NCBI GenBank assembly: GCA_025350625.1
Contig: JANXXL010000131.1
Coordinates: forward strand, 1-64,000
Direction: 5' to 3'
Length of the DNA stretch: 64,000 nucleotides
Source: Bryobacterales bacterium
GTDB taxonomy: Bacteria > Acidobacteriota > Terriglobia > Bryobacterales > Bryobacteraceae
Part shown: positions 29,527 to 37,961 of the stretch, piece by piece
Numbering within the stretch: position 1 is the stretch's first letter
Layout of the letters: each line of letters starts with the position of its first letter
Notes under the pieces: model-generated
Database searches by the model: none
Seen by the model: only the letters and a program-made list of their open reading frames with translations
Told to the model about the DNA's origin: nothing
Made by a program: the position numbers and the translations under genes

Positions 29527-30852
29527 TTATTTAGCAGGCTGGTCCGGCCGGCTTTGTTTCCGGCGCGAGCGGATCTCTTGCAGACGCTGGGAGATACGTT
29601 GCTCGGTACCGCGCTCGGTCGGGTGATAGAACTCGACTCCCCGCAGGTTGTCCGGCAAACACTCCATCGAGTTCATGGCGTCTGCGAATTCATGGGCGTG
29701 CTGATATTCTGCGCCGTAACCCCATTCCTTCATCGGTTTTGTGGGAGCATTTCGCAATTGCATCGGCACCGGTTCGGCGGTGTTTTTCCTTACTGCTTCG
29801 ATCGCCGCATTCAGCGCCCGATACGCCGCGTCCGATTTAGGCGCGGCCGCCAGATACACGGCCAATTGCGCCAGTGCCTGATCGCCCTCGGGCGTACCCA
29901 GGAAGTGCACCGCCTGCTGTGCCGCTACCGCTTGTTCGAGAGCGCGCGGGTCCGCCAGACCGATGTCCTCGATCGCCATCCGCATCAGGCGGCGGGCCAG
30001 GTACAGACGGTCTTCGCCCGACTCCAGCATTCGGGCCAGCCAGTAGAGAGCCGCGTCCGCATCGGAAGATCGCACGCTCTTGTGCAGCGCCGAAATCAGA
30101 TTGAAGTGCTCTTCGCCGCCTTTGTCATAAAGCAACGTCTTGCGGCCGAGCACGGATTCTACCGCTTGGCGATCGAGTTGGCCTTCGCGCGCCACCGCTG
30201 AAGCTAGTTCCAGCAGATTGTAAGCCGCACGGGCGTCCCCATTCGAGTAGACGGCGATCTGCTCCAGCAGTTCCCGCGGCGCTTCCAGCCGCAACACCGT
30301 GAGGGCACGTTCGAGGAGAGTCACAATCTCCTCCACCGCCAGCGCCCGCAGCGCATAAACTTTCGCCCGCGACAATAGCGCCGAGACCACCTCAAACGAG
30401 GGGTTCTCGGTGGTGGCGCCGATTAGAATAATATCGCCGCGCTCGACATACGGAAGGAACGCGTCCTGTTGGGCCCGGTTGAAGCGGTGAATCTCATCGA
30501 CAAACAAAACAGTGCGCCGGCCCAGCCGACGGCTCCGCTCCGCGTCGGCCATCACCGCCTTGATTTCTTTGATCCCGCTCAGCACCGCGCTGAACGGCAC
30601 AAAATCGGCCTTGGTCAGACGCGCGATCAATCGCGCAAGCGTGGTTTTACCGGTGCCCGGCGGTCCCCACAAAATCAGCGACTGCAACTCATCGCGCTCG
30701 ATCTGCGCCCGCAGCGGCTTGTCCGGACCGAGGATGTGCTCCTGTCCCACGAAGTCCTCGAACTTCTCCGGACGCATGCGCTCTGCCAAGGGACGCCGCG
30801 CATCCACTTCAGGTCGGGCATATTCGGGCGGCGTGGTGTCGAACAAACTCAT
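29527..30852 (-). CDS. rarA: Replication-associated recombination protein A (AAA+ ATPase)
   Basis: 441 aa; [57 protein letters not shown]. Confidence 0.96.
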   Translation of the reverse strand: MSLFDTTPPEYARPEVDARRPLAERMRPEKFEDFVGQEHILGPDKPLRAQIERDELQSLILWGPPGTGKTTLARLIARLTKADFVPFSAVLSGIKEIKAVMADAERSRRLGRRTVLFVDEIHRFNRAQQDAFLPYVERGDIILIGATTENPSFEVVSALLSRAKVYALRALAVEEIVTLLERALTVLRLEAPRELLEQIAVYSNGDARAAYNLLELASAVAREGQLDRQAVESVLGRKTLLYDKGGEEHFNLISALHKSVRSSDADAALYWLARMLESGEDRLYLARRLMRMAIEDIGLADPRALEQAVAAQQAVHFLGTPEGDQALAQLAVYLAAAPKSDAAYRALNAAIEAVRKNTAEPVPMQLRNAPTKPMKEWGYGAEYQHAHEFADAMNSMECLPDNLRGVEFYHPTERGTEQRISQRLQEIRSRRKQSRPDQPAK

Positions 30853-31601
30853 GGGGTCCCCTGGGCCGCTCTCTGGCGGCCAGCCTCGTATAGTAGAATC
30901 CCGGCAGCCACTGCAGCGTTCAAGGATTCTACTCCCGCCGTCGGAATCCGCAGGCCGGTAGCGCGCGCCGCCAGCGCCGGACTTACACCGCGCGCTTCGC
31001 TGCCGATGATGATTCCGCAGCCTTCTACCAGATCCGCGTCACCCAGCAATTTCTGCGCGCGCGGCATAGCGGCGTACCACGTCAACCGCGTTTGGTCCAA
31101 AATTTCGTCAACTTCGATCGAAGCCACCAGGGGCACCCGGAAAGCCGATCCGGCGGACCCTCGCAGACACTTCGGATTATAGGGATTTACCGTGCCTTTG
31201 AGAAAAACCACTCCGGATGCGCCGAATGCGTCCGCCGCCCGCAGGATCGCTCCTGCGTTGCCGGGATCTTGCACACTATCGAGCACCACTACTAGCGCTT
31301 TGCCCCGCATCATCTGCGCCAGGGTCGACGCGTGGGGACGCACCAGCGCGATCACGCCCTGCGGCGTCTCCGTCGAAGTCAATTCACGAAAGGTTTTATC
31401 GCTCACGATTCGCGCTTCCGGGTAGTGCAGGCGCGCGGACTCGGACACAATCACCGCACCCACTTCACATTTTGCCGCCAGCGCCTCCTCGAGCAGATGG
31501 GCGCCCTCGGCCACCGCATAGCCGTCCTCGGTGAGGGTTCCACGCGACACGGCCCGGCGAATTTGTTTAACCAGAGGGTTCTTGTCGCTGAGAGAGTCCA
31601 C
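30849..31601 (-). CDS. SpoU/TrmH-family RNA 2'-O-methyltransferase
   Basis: ORF 30849..31772; probable GTG start at 31601 (VDSLSDKNPLVKQIRRAVSRG); VLDSVQDPGNAGAILRAADAFGASGVVFL, GSEARGVSPAL. Confidence 0.92.
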   Translation of the reverse strand: MDSLSDKNPLVKQIRRAVSRGTLTEDGYAVAEGAHLLEEALAAKCEVGAVIVSESARLHYPEARIVSDKTFRELTSTETPQGVIALVRPHASTLAQMMRGKALVVVLDSVQDPGNAGAILRAADAFGASGVVFLKGTVNPYNPKCLRGSAGSAFRVPLVASIEVDEILDQTRLTWYAAMPRAQKLLGDADLVEGCGIIIGSEARGVSPALAARATGLRIPTAGVESLNAAVAAGILLYEAGRQRAAQGTP

Positions 31602-31605
31602 TACA

Positions 31606-32235
31606 ATGATTCTAAACGTCACGGCTCTGAGACAAATGACACGGCCCCTAACATGGATCGCGGTGGTGGTTCTTGGCTTGGGCGCCGCAGCCTCGCTGAT
31701 GAAAGTGCTCTCGGTGGCGCGCGACATCCGCCACCAGTCGACAGTCGACGAAGTGCGGCCTGCCGACGTCATCCTGGTTCTGGGCGCGGCCGAGTATCGG
31801 GGAAAGCCTTCGCCCGTTCTCGAAGCGCGGCTTAACCATGCGCTGTTTCTCTATCGCCAGCAGTGGGCGCCACGCATTCTGACTACCGGCGGGGCGGGTG
31901 GCGATCCCACTTTCACCGAAGGCGAAGTGGGGCGCGCGTACTTGAGCAGCCATGGCATCCCATCCGAGGCTATCCTGACCGAGACCGAAGGATCCAGCAC
32001 CGTTGAGAGCACGGTTGCCGCCGCTGAAATCATGCGCCGTATGAATTTGAAATCCTGCATCGTCGTGAGCGACGGCTATCACATATACCGCGTCAAGAGG
32101 ATGCTGGAATCTCAGGGTATGAATGTGTTCGGCTCGCCGCGCCCGTCCGAACCCCGCGACACCTGGCGCGAACAATGGCTCTACTTCCGCCAGGCGATTG
32201 CCTATGGCCTATGGCGTGTGGGGATTGCCGTCTGA
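31606..32235 (+). CDS. YdcF/SanA-like (DUF218) family protein
   Basis: ORF 31531..32235; ADVILVLGAAEYRGKPSPVLEARLNHALFLYRQQWAPRILTTGGAG; ESTVAAAEIM. Confidence 0.9.
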   Translation: MILNVTALRQMTRPLTWIAVVVLGLGAAASLMKVLSVARDIRHQSTVDEVRPADVILVLGAAEYRGKPSPVLEARLNHALFLYRQQWAPRILTTGGAGGDPTFTEGEVGRAYLSSHGIPSEAILTETEGSSTVESTVAAAEIMRRMNLKSCIVVSDGYHIYRVKRMLESQGMNVFGSPRPSEPRDTWREQWLYFRQAIAYGLWRVGIAV

Positions 32236-32267
32236 CGTTGCCGGTCCGCAAATGATTCGATGTCAGC

Positions 32268-32894
32268 TCAATATTTCCGCAGCACTGCCATTAGCTTCCC
32301 CTGGATGCGGACCAGGGTCTTCGGCACATATATCGGCAGCATCGAGGCATTCGCAGGCTGCAAACGCACCTGGTCTCCCGGTTCATTGTAAAACCGCTTC
32401 AGTGTGGTCTCCGCCCCGTCTACCAGCGCCACCACAATATCGCCATCGCGAGCGTCGCCGGCTTTTTCGATCAGCACGTAATCGCCGTCGCAAATGTGAT
32501 CTTCAATCATGGAATCTCCGCGCACTTTCAACGCAAAGGTATTCGCGTCGCCCGCAAAATCCGCGAAGCTGAGCGTGTCCTCGCCCGCAATCGCCTCTAC
32601 CGGTAGTCCCGCGGCGATGCGCCCGAGCAAAGGCACTTCGAGGCGGGGCGGCATTTGCCGGTGCTGCCGCTGCTCCTCATAATATTTCGGAGCCACCTCG
32701 AGCGAGCGGCTTTGGTTAAATCCGCGTTTCACATAGGCCTTACTTTCGAGCGCGAGGATGTGTTTGTGGACCGTCGCCAGCGACGCCAGATCCAACCCCT
32801 CCGCGATTTCTTCGTAACTTGGGCTGTAGCCGCGCTTCTCGAGGAACCCGGCGAGGAATTCCAGGAATTCTTTTTGGCGTTTTGTGAGAGCCAT
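32268..32894 (-). CDS. lexA: LexA repressor
   Basis: 208 aa; LTKRQKEFLEFLAGFLEKRGYSPSYEEIAEGLDLASLATVHKHILALESKAYV; GDSMIEDHICDGDYVLIE; Ala-Gly in AIAGEDTL. Confidence 0.95.
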   Translation of the reverse strand: MALTKRQKEFLEFLAGFLEKRGYSPSYEEIAEGLDLASLATVHKHILALESKAYVKRGFNQSRSLEVAPKYYEEQRQHRQMPPRLEVPLLGRIAAGLPVEAIAGEDTLSFADFAGDANTFALKVRGDSMIEDHICDGDYVLIEKAGDARDGDIVVALVDGAETTLKRFYNEPGDQVRLQPANASMLPIYVPKTLVRIQGKLMAVLRKY

Positions 32895-33048
32895 GAAAAT
32901 ATTGTACGGCGAAGAAAAGGAGAATTCAAGGGGAATCGGTAATTATCCTGTCCCACCCAAGACCGCGGCAAGTTTTGGGCTTGGTACTCCTATCCAGTTA
33001 GTTCCATTGTATTTAACGATCCAATTCGTGTAGAGTAAGGCTATCGAG

Positions 33049-33480
33049 ATGCGAGATCGAAGAGTTCATGAACGAACCGCAGTAGCGTTTTACGTGCATG
33101 TGACCCTCATCACCAATCCTGAATTATCCGCTGCGGCCGTGACTTTAGACGTATCGAATTCGGGCCTCGCGGTTTGCCTTCCGTTCCAGCTCATGCCCGG
33201 CAGCCTGGTCCGTATCGACCTTGCGGACAGCGTGCTGCATGGCGTTGTCGCCCATTCCCACGAGTGGCCCCAATCGGTTACACCTTCTTTCGCTCGCAAT
33301 AAGGTGTGGATCGAAACCAGTTGGTCAGCTGGCAGCCCCGACTCGACTTTGTTCCACACTGGCATCGACTTTTCCGAGATTTCGATAGGACAGTCCGGGC
33401 TGTCGCAACTGTTGGAGGCGACCATCGAGGAGATGCGGCCGAGTCCCCAGATGACACATCAGGTGTCCGACAAGCCTTAG
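33049..33480 (+). CDS. PilZ-domain-like protein
   Basis: 143 aa; MRDRRVHERTAVAFYVHVTLIT...VTLDVSNSGLAVCLPFQLMPGSLVRIDL. Confidence 0.75.
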   Translation: MRDRRVHERTAVAFYVHVTLITNPELSAAAVTLDVSNSGLAVCLPFQLMPGSLVRIDLADSVLHGVVAHSHEWPQSVTPSFARNKVWIETSWSAGSPDSTLFHTGIDFSEISIGQSGLSQLLEATIEEMRPSPQMTHQVSDKP

Positions 33481-33498
33481 CACAGTCGCCCTGCGACT

Positions 33499-34614
33499 TC
33501 ACTTAACCTTGATGTACTTCCTCAGATTGTGTGCGGCCACGTCGGCGGCGTAGATGGTGCCTGCGTCATCTGCCGCAATGCCTGACGCGGTGGTCCCAAC
33601 ATCCAGTTTATCGGGGTCCGCAGGGTCGGGAATGAACGCCTTGAGGGAGCCGTCTTTGGCGCTCCCCACTACGATACCCCGCATGAGTCCCTTCTTTTTT
33701 GCCGGATCTGGGAATGCGCCTCCGACATACATGGTGTCGTCTTTGCTCACAAATACAGAACTCGGCTGCCCGAATTGTTTCCACGCGGCAATGAAGTTGC
33801 CGTCCAGATCGAAAATCTGAATCCGGCTGTTCTTGCGGTCGGCCACGTACAAACGTCCTTGCGAACCGCCAATGAAAATGTCATGCGGCTCATCGAAATC
33901 GCCGGGGGCTGGTCCCAGGTGTCCCCAGGTCTTGATGAACTTGCCATCCTTCGAAAACTTCACGACGCGGGCGGAGTTGTGTTTGTTGGGGGCGTGGCCA
34001 TCGGTCACAAAGATATCGCCGTTGGGCGCGATGGCAATGCCCGTAGGCCTGTCGAAGGTGTCGGGACCATTGCCGGCTACGCCCTCTTTGCCGAGCGTCA
34101 TTAATATTTTGCCCTCCGGACTCAGTTTGAGGACTTCCTGGCCCCGGACGACACCAGCGGCATTCTTGGCCGACATGCCGAGCACGGTCGCCTCATCGTT
34201 GACATCGCTGGTCCACAGGTTTCCGTCCCGATCGATGGTGAAGCCGTGGGGATAGGCGAACAGCCCTGCGCCGAAGCTCTTTAGAAGCTTGCCCGACGGA
34301 TCGAATTTCAAAATCGGCGGATTCGCACCGCTCTGCCCGATGCAGGTGGCGTGGCCGGGGGGTACTGTGTTGAAGCACCGATGAAAAATCCAGATGTTGC
34401 CGTCCTCATGGACATGCACGCGGATGACTTCTCCCCAGTGGCCTCCGTTCATGGTCTTGGGAATGGTCGGCCAGCCTTCGGCGAGGCGGTACGGATTGGG
34501 GAGTTCAGATGGTTTGGGGTAATGTGTTTGCTGGGCTTGCGCCACAGCTCCAAAAAGGGCGATTGCGGCGACACCGGCTATAAGAACAAAACCTGCTCGA
34601 TTTTTGTGTGACAT
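33499..34614 (-). CDS. Secreted NHL-repeat (peptidyl-alpha-hydroxyglycine lyase-like) propeller
   Basis: 371 aa; signal peptide; FDRPTGIAIAPNGDIFVTDGHAPNKHNSARVVKFSKDGKFIKTWG. Confidence 0.85.
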   Translation of the reverse strand: MSHKNRAGFVLIAGVAAIALFGAVAQAQQTHYPKPSELPNPYRLAEGWPTIPKTMNGGHWGEVIRVHVHEDGNIWIFHRCFNTVPPGHATCIGQSGANPPILKFDPSGKLLKSFGAGLFAYPHGFTIDRDGNLWTSDVNDEATVLGMSAKNAAGVVRGQEVLKLSPEGKILMTLGKEGVAGNGPDTFDRPTGIAIAPNGDIFVTDGHAPNKHNSARVVKFSKDGKFIKTWGHLGPAPGDFDEPHDIFIGGSQGRLYVADRKNSRIQIFDLDGNFIAAWKQFGQPSSVFVSKDDTMYVGGAFPDPAKKKGLMRGIVVGSAKDGSLKAFIPDPADPDKLDVGTTASGIAADDAGTIYAADVAAHNLRKYIKVK

Positions 34615-34665
34615 GATGGCTCTCCAGTAGAGAACCAGGATAATATGTTTCGTGCCCGGATGTCC

Positions 34666-35037
34666 TTACGTCAATAGCCTCCGCCTGATCCTGACGCCGA
34701 TACTCTCCGCCAAGCCGATCGCTCCCAGCCCTATCAGGAAATGAAGGATGCGGATCGCTTCGTGTGCGCGTCCCGGCAGCAACGTTCCCATTCTCAGCCC
34801 GAAGGCCACCACGATCACGCCATATAACATTGCGCCCAGGACAAGCCCCGGCTTCACGCCCGCGCGCAGACCCATCGCGGCCAGAATCCATAGGAGACTC
34901 ACCAGGATCTCGCCCAGCCGCATGTGTACCGGCACCATCTCGAGCGAACGGCCTGACCAGAACATGAATCCGAGCACGAGCATAAATAAACTCAGCACGC
35001 GTATCGCGCTCTGGATCAGTCTGGTTGCGATTTTCAT
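34666..35037 (-). CDS. Hypothetical membrane protein
   Basis: 123 aa, three or four hydrophobic helices. Confidence 0.65.
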   Translation of the reverse strand: MKIATRLIQSAIRVLSLFMLVLGFMFWSGRSLEMVPVHMRLGEILVSLLWILAAMGLRAGVKPGLVLGAMLYGVIVVAFGLRMGTLLPGRAHEAIRILHFLIGLGAIGLAESIGVRIRRRLLT

Positions 35038-35156
35038 ATGGGTTTAGGATCGCACGCCCTTGGCGCCGGTCGTAAACGGATCGCGGTAGTCCGACTCGCC
35101 TATTTCGCTTCTGGCAAGGAGCGAATGGGGCTGCCAACACGCAGTAAACTGAACCT

Positions 35157-35378
35157 ATGACTCGCAAAGCCAGTGTGCTGATCGAAAAAGACGAGCATGG
35201 GTTTTACGCTTCGTGCCCGGAACTCAAGGGCTGTCAGTCGCAAGGGGCAAGCATCGAGGATGCCTTGGCAAACATTCGCGAAGCAATCGAACTGTATCTG
35301 GAAACGCTGCCACCAGATGAGCGGGATGCATTGCTGAGCCGCGAGATCCTCACCACCTCCGTTGAGGTGCATGCCTAA
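35157..35378 (+). CDS. hicB: HicB-family antitoxin
   Basis: 73 aa; MTRKASVLIEKDEHGFYASCPELKGCQSQGASIEDALANIREAIELYLETLP. Confidence 0.92.
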   Translation: MTRKASVLIEKDEHGFYASCPELKGCQSQGASIEDALANIREAIELYLETLPPDERDALLSREILTTSVEVHA

Positions 35379-35576
35379 ACCCCTCGGTGGACTGCCCGCG
35401 AAGCGGAAACGGCGCTATTAGCTGCGGGTTTCCACCTACTGCGATCAAAAGGTAGCCACCGAATCTACGCAAAGGGAACACGTCGGGTGGTCGTCCCCTT
35501 TCATGCGGGTGCCGTGCTTCATCCTAAGATTGTGAAGCAGACCCTCGAAGCACTCGATGAAACGCGAACCGGGTAG
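35371..35576 (+). pseudogene. hicA: HicA-like toxin, frameshifted near its N-terminus
   Basis: ATG at 35371 overlaps hicB stop; zero frame gives MPKPLGGLPAKRKRRY*; the -1 frame reads WTAREAETALLAAGFHLLRSKGSHRIYAKGTRRVVVPFHAGAVLHPKIVKQTLEALDETRTG*, classic HicA. Confidence 0.87.
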
Positions 35577-35877
35577 ACTCTCAACAGTGACGTGAAACTC
35601 GTGATGCGCTGCAAGAATTAGGGAGCGCTCCCTCCAAAAAAATCGGCGCATAAAAAAACAGGTTTGTGACGATTCTCTTTGCTTACACATTTGCTCACAC
35701 CATTGGCCTCCATAGCAGTCATGATGCCCAAAAGGCCGACCCGCATCCACGCAGAATCGGCCAGTTACGGCGGGACTACCTCGGGCGAGAATCGGGTTCG
35801 CTTCCCGTTAGCGGTTTCAATTCCTCCTCATTTAGCTCTGGCAGAATCCCTGGCGGCGCCCGGAAACGCAACGATAT

Positions 35878-35979
35878 TCAGACGCCATCGCCAGCCTGGT
35901 AGCGGGCTACTTCTTCCATGAGACGGCCCCGCTTGTCAACAAAAATCTTCCCCGCTTCAACCCAGGCTTCCATACGCAT
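35878..35979 (-). CDS. Possible 33-aa ORF or gene remnant next to IS110
   Basis: MRMEAWVEAGKIFVDKRGRLMEEVARYQAGDGV*; amphipathic helix-like; no RBS verification. Confidence 0.25.
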   Translation of the reverse strand: MRMEAWVEAGKIFVDKRGRLMEEVARYQAGDGV

Positions 35980-36134
35980 TCAAGTGAGCCTGTTTGCGAC
36001 TAGGCTCGATGCAAGATGAATTCAGGGTCGAAGTCCGGCGCTGTCTTCTACTTTACGAGCTCGAAGCTCAAGCCCACTAGCGCAGTCGCCGGAACGTTCG
36101 GGTTTACTCAACACCGCAATGGTCAAGACAACTT

Positions 36135-37190
36135 TCACACCATCTTAGGAAAGGGTTTGTAGAACTCGCCGCTTACCCATAAGCGGTGCAGCAGCACGGA
36201 TAGCTTGCGGGCCACCGCGACAATCCCCCGCAGCGTAGCTTTCTTTCCGCCTTCGGTTTTAGCCAAGCCCCATCGGCGTAGCGCCGAGTCCTTGCCCCAA
36301 TGTCCCAGGACGTGATGTGCGCACTGCACCAATAACTTGCGCAAGTATGGATCGCCGCTCTTGGCGATCCCTAACTGGGGATCGTGCGCACCGCTCTGTT
36401 TCTGCCTGGGCCGCAGTCCCAGAAATCCCGCTACATCGCGGCTGTGCGCGAACCGCTCGGGCCGCCCTAACGTCAATGCGAAAGTCAGGGCGGTGAGGGT
36501 GCCCACGCCCGGAATGCTGGTCAATCGTTTTACTTCTGGATGCCATTGCTCGGCCAACTCGCCGATGCGCTGATCATAGTTGCCGATGTGCTGGCTCAAC
36601 GCGTCGATGTGCCGCAGTAATCCTTCCAGCGCCGTTCGCAACATCGCGGGCAGATCCGCCAACGCCCGTTCTCCGAACGTGCCGGTAATCGACTTAGGCA
36701 GGCGTACGCCGAACCCCTTGGCGATGCCGCGCGCACTATTGATCAGCAGCGTACGTGCTCGCAGGATCGCATCCCGCGCCCGTATCACGGCTAGTTGGGC
36801 TTGTTGTTCGGCGGTGCGGTGCTCCACAGGAGCCAGCAGTTGTACGTCGGCCCGGGCAAGAAGCGCGAGTTTCCTCGCATCGGCCGAATCGTTCTTGGTG
36901 TCGCTGGCGGTGATCCACTTTAGCTTACGCGCGTTGGCCACGATTACTTCATGACCCAACCCCTTCAGTTCCCGGCTGATCCAGGCCGACTGCGCCCCCG
37001 CTTCCAGTGCAATCCGCCGTGGCTCTCCGCTGAAATGTGTTGCCAGCGAACTCGCCTGGTTACGGAAACTGCCTTCTTCGACGACCTCACCCTCTCGGTT
37101 CACGACGCAGTAGCGGCTCATCTTGTCGCCCAAATCAATACCAATCGTCTCGGCCGGCATTCGCTTTCCCGCTTTGCTAAGCTTCTTCAT
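36135..37190 (-). mobile_element. IS110-family transposase/recombinase (DEDD + Transposase_20), apparently intact
   Basis: 351 aa; TIGIDLGDKMSRYCVV, ALEAGAQSAWISREL, NDSADARKLA, SIPGVGTLTALTFAL...GIAKSGDPYLRKLLVQCAHH. Confidence 0.95.
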
Positions 37191-37310
37191 GGCTGGTTTC
37201 TCCTTTGCACCTCATCGAGTGCGTTCCACAGCTTATCGCTGTATAAGGCGAGTCAGCCGTCTCATCCCATCTTCTTTGAAATTCCGCTTTCTTTCGGCGG
37301 ATCGCAGTAA
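37191..37310 (-). ncRNA. Candidate IS110 bridge-RNA-like structured leader (boundaries not determined)
   Basis: Three consecutive hairpins on - strand: TCCGC(N9)GCGGA 37283-37301; ACAGC(N5)GCTGT 37228-37242; GCAC(N8)GTGC 37207-37222, all 5' of the recombinase ATG. Confidence 0.4.
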
Positions 37311-37314
37311 CGGT

Positions 37315-37566
37315 CTACCAACCATCCCCAAAAGACATCCCTCCACATAGTGCGAACACACAAACATTCCAGAACCAAATGAGGAGAATCAAATCGCGAA
37401 CGGCGTGGCTAACAGAGACAATAGGAGTAAACCCATATATGCAGGCAACCGCAGCACTGGTCAATACCAGCAGCCCGGCTGAGATTCTTGCTCCTGGAAT
37501 GAACTTGCGGGCTCGCTCCATTCCGAAGTAGTAATTTCTGCGTGCTTGTTTCAGTTCGATTAGCAC
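37315..37566 (-). CDS. Small hypothetical membrane protein
   Basis: 83 aa with two hydrophobic segments; C-terminus ends beside the IS110 leader. Confidence 0.45.
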   Translation of the reverse strand: MLIELKQARRNYYFGMERARKFIPGARISAGLLVLTSAAVACIYGFTPIVSVSHAVRDLILLIWFWNVCVFALCGGMSFGDGW

Positions 37567-37641
37567 CTCGGATAACTACCCAAAATCATACTCCCTTTCA
37601 AAGTAGGATTTTCGGACCAGTGACCTGCGCCTGCATGATCC

Positions 37642-37860
37642 TCATGAATTGAATTTGCCCATCAGTCCTAGAACAACAAGAAGCGCGCCAAATCCAACGT
37701 ACAAAGCACGCCAACGCTTCGTAAACGGCTTCGGTGCTGTAAGCCGATCTTCCTCCCGAAGCGGCGCTTCGACCTGGTTGCGGAATTTGCCTTCACTGAG
37801 CAGCCCGGTAAGTATCAAAATTATTCCAAAAAGTATGCCTAGAACATTTTGAAGAGTCAT
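37642..37860 (-). CDS. Small hypothetical membrane protein
   Basis: ORF 37642..37932; start MTLQNVLGILFGIILILTGLL; two TM segments. Confidence 0.55.
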   Translation of the reverse strand: MTLQNVLGILFGIILILTGLLSEGKFRNQVEAPLREEDRLTAPKPFTKRWRALYVGFGALLVVLGLMGKFNS

Positions 37861-37961
37861 GAGTTCACTGATCGATGCGCCGCGCGGACGCCATAATGCT
37901 ACCAAACGGGGGGATCGTGCCGGAAGACCCACTACCGTCAGTCGCTTGTTATCCTGCGGGT

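Noticed and set aside
35371-35420. Programmed -1 ribosomal frameshift in hicA
   Set aside because: No in-phase X-XXY-YYZ slippery heptamer; a one-base indel in the C-run explains the data more simply, although it is not formally excluded.
35660-35930. tRNA-like or att-site scar (gttcgcttcccg segment)
   Set aside because: No cloverleaf could be built and no direct repeat partner was seen across the IS110 region.
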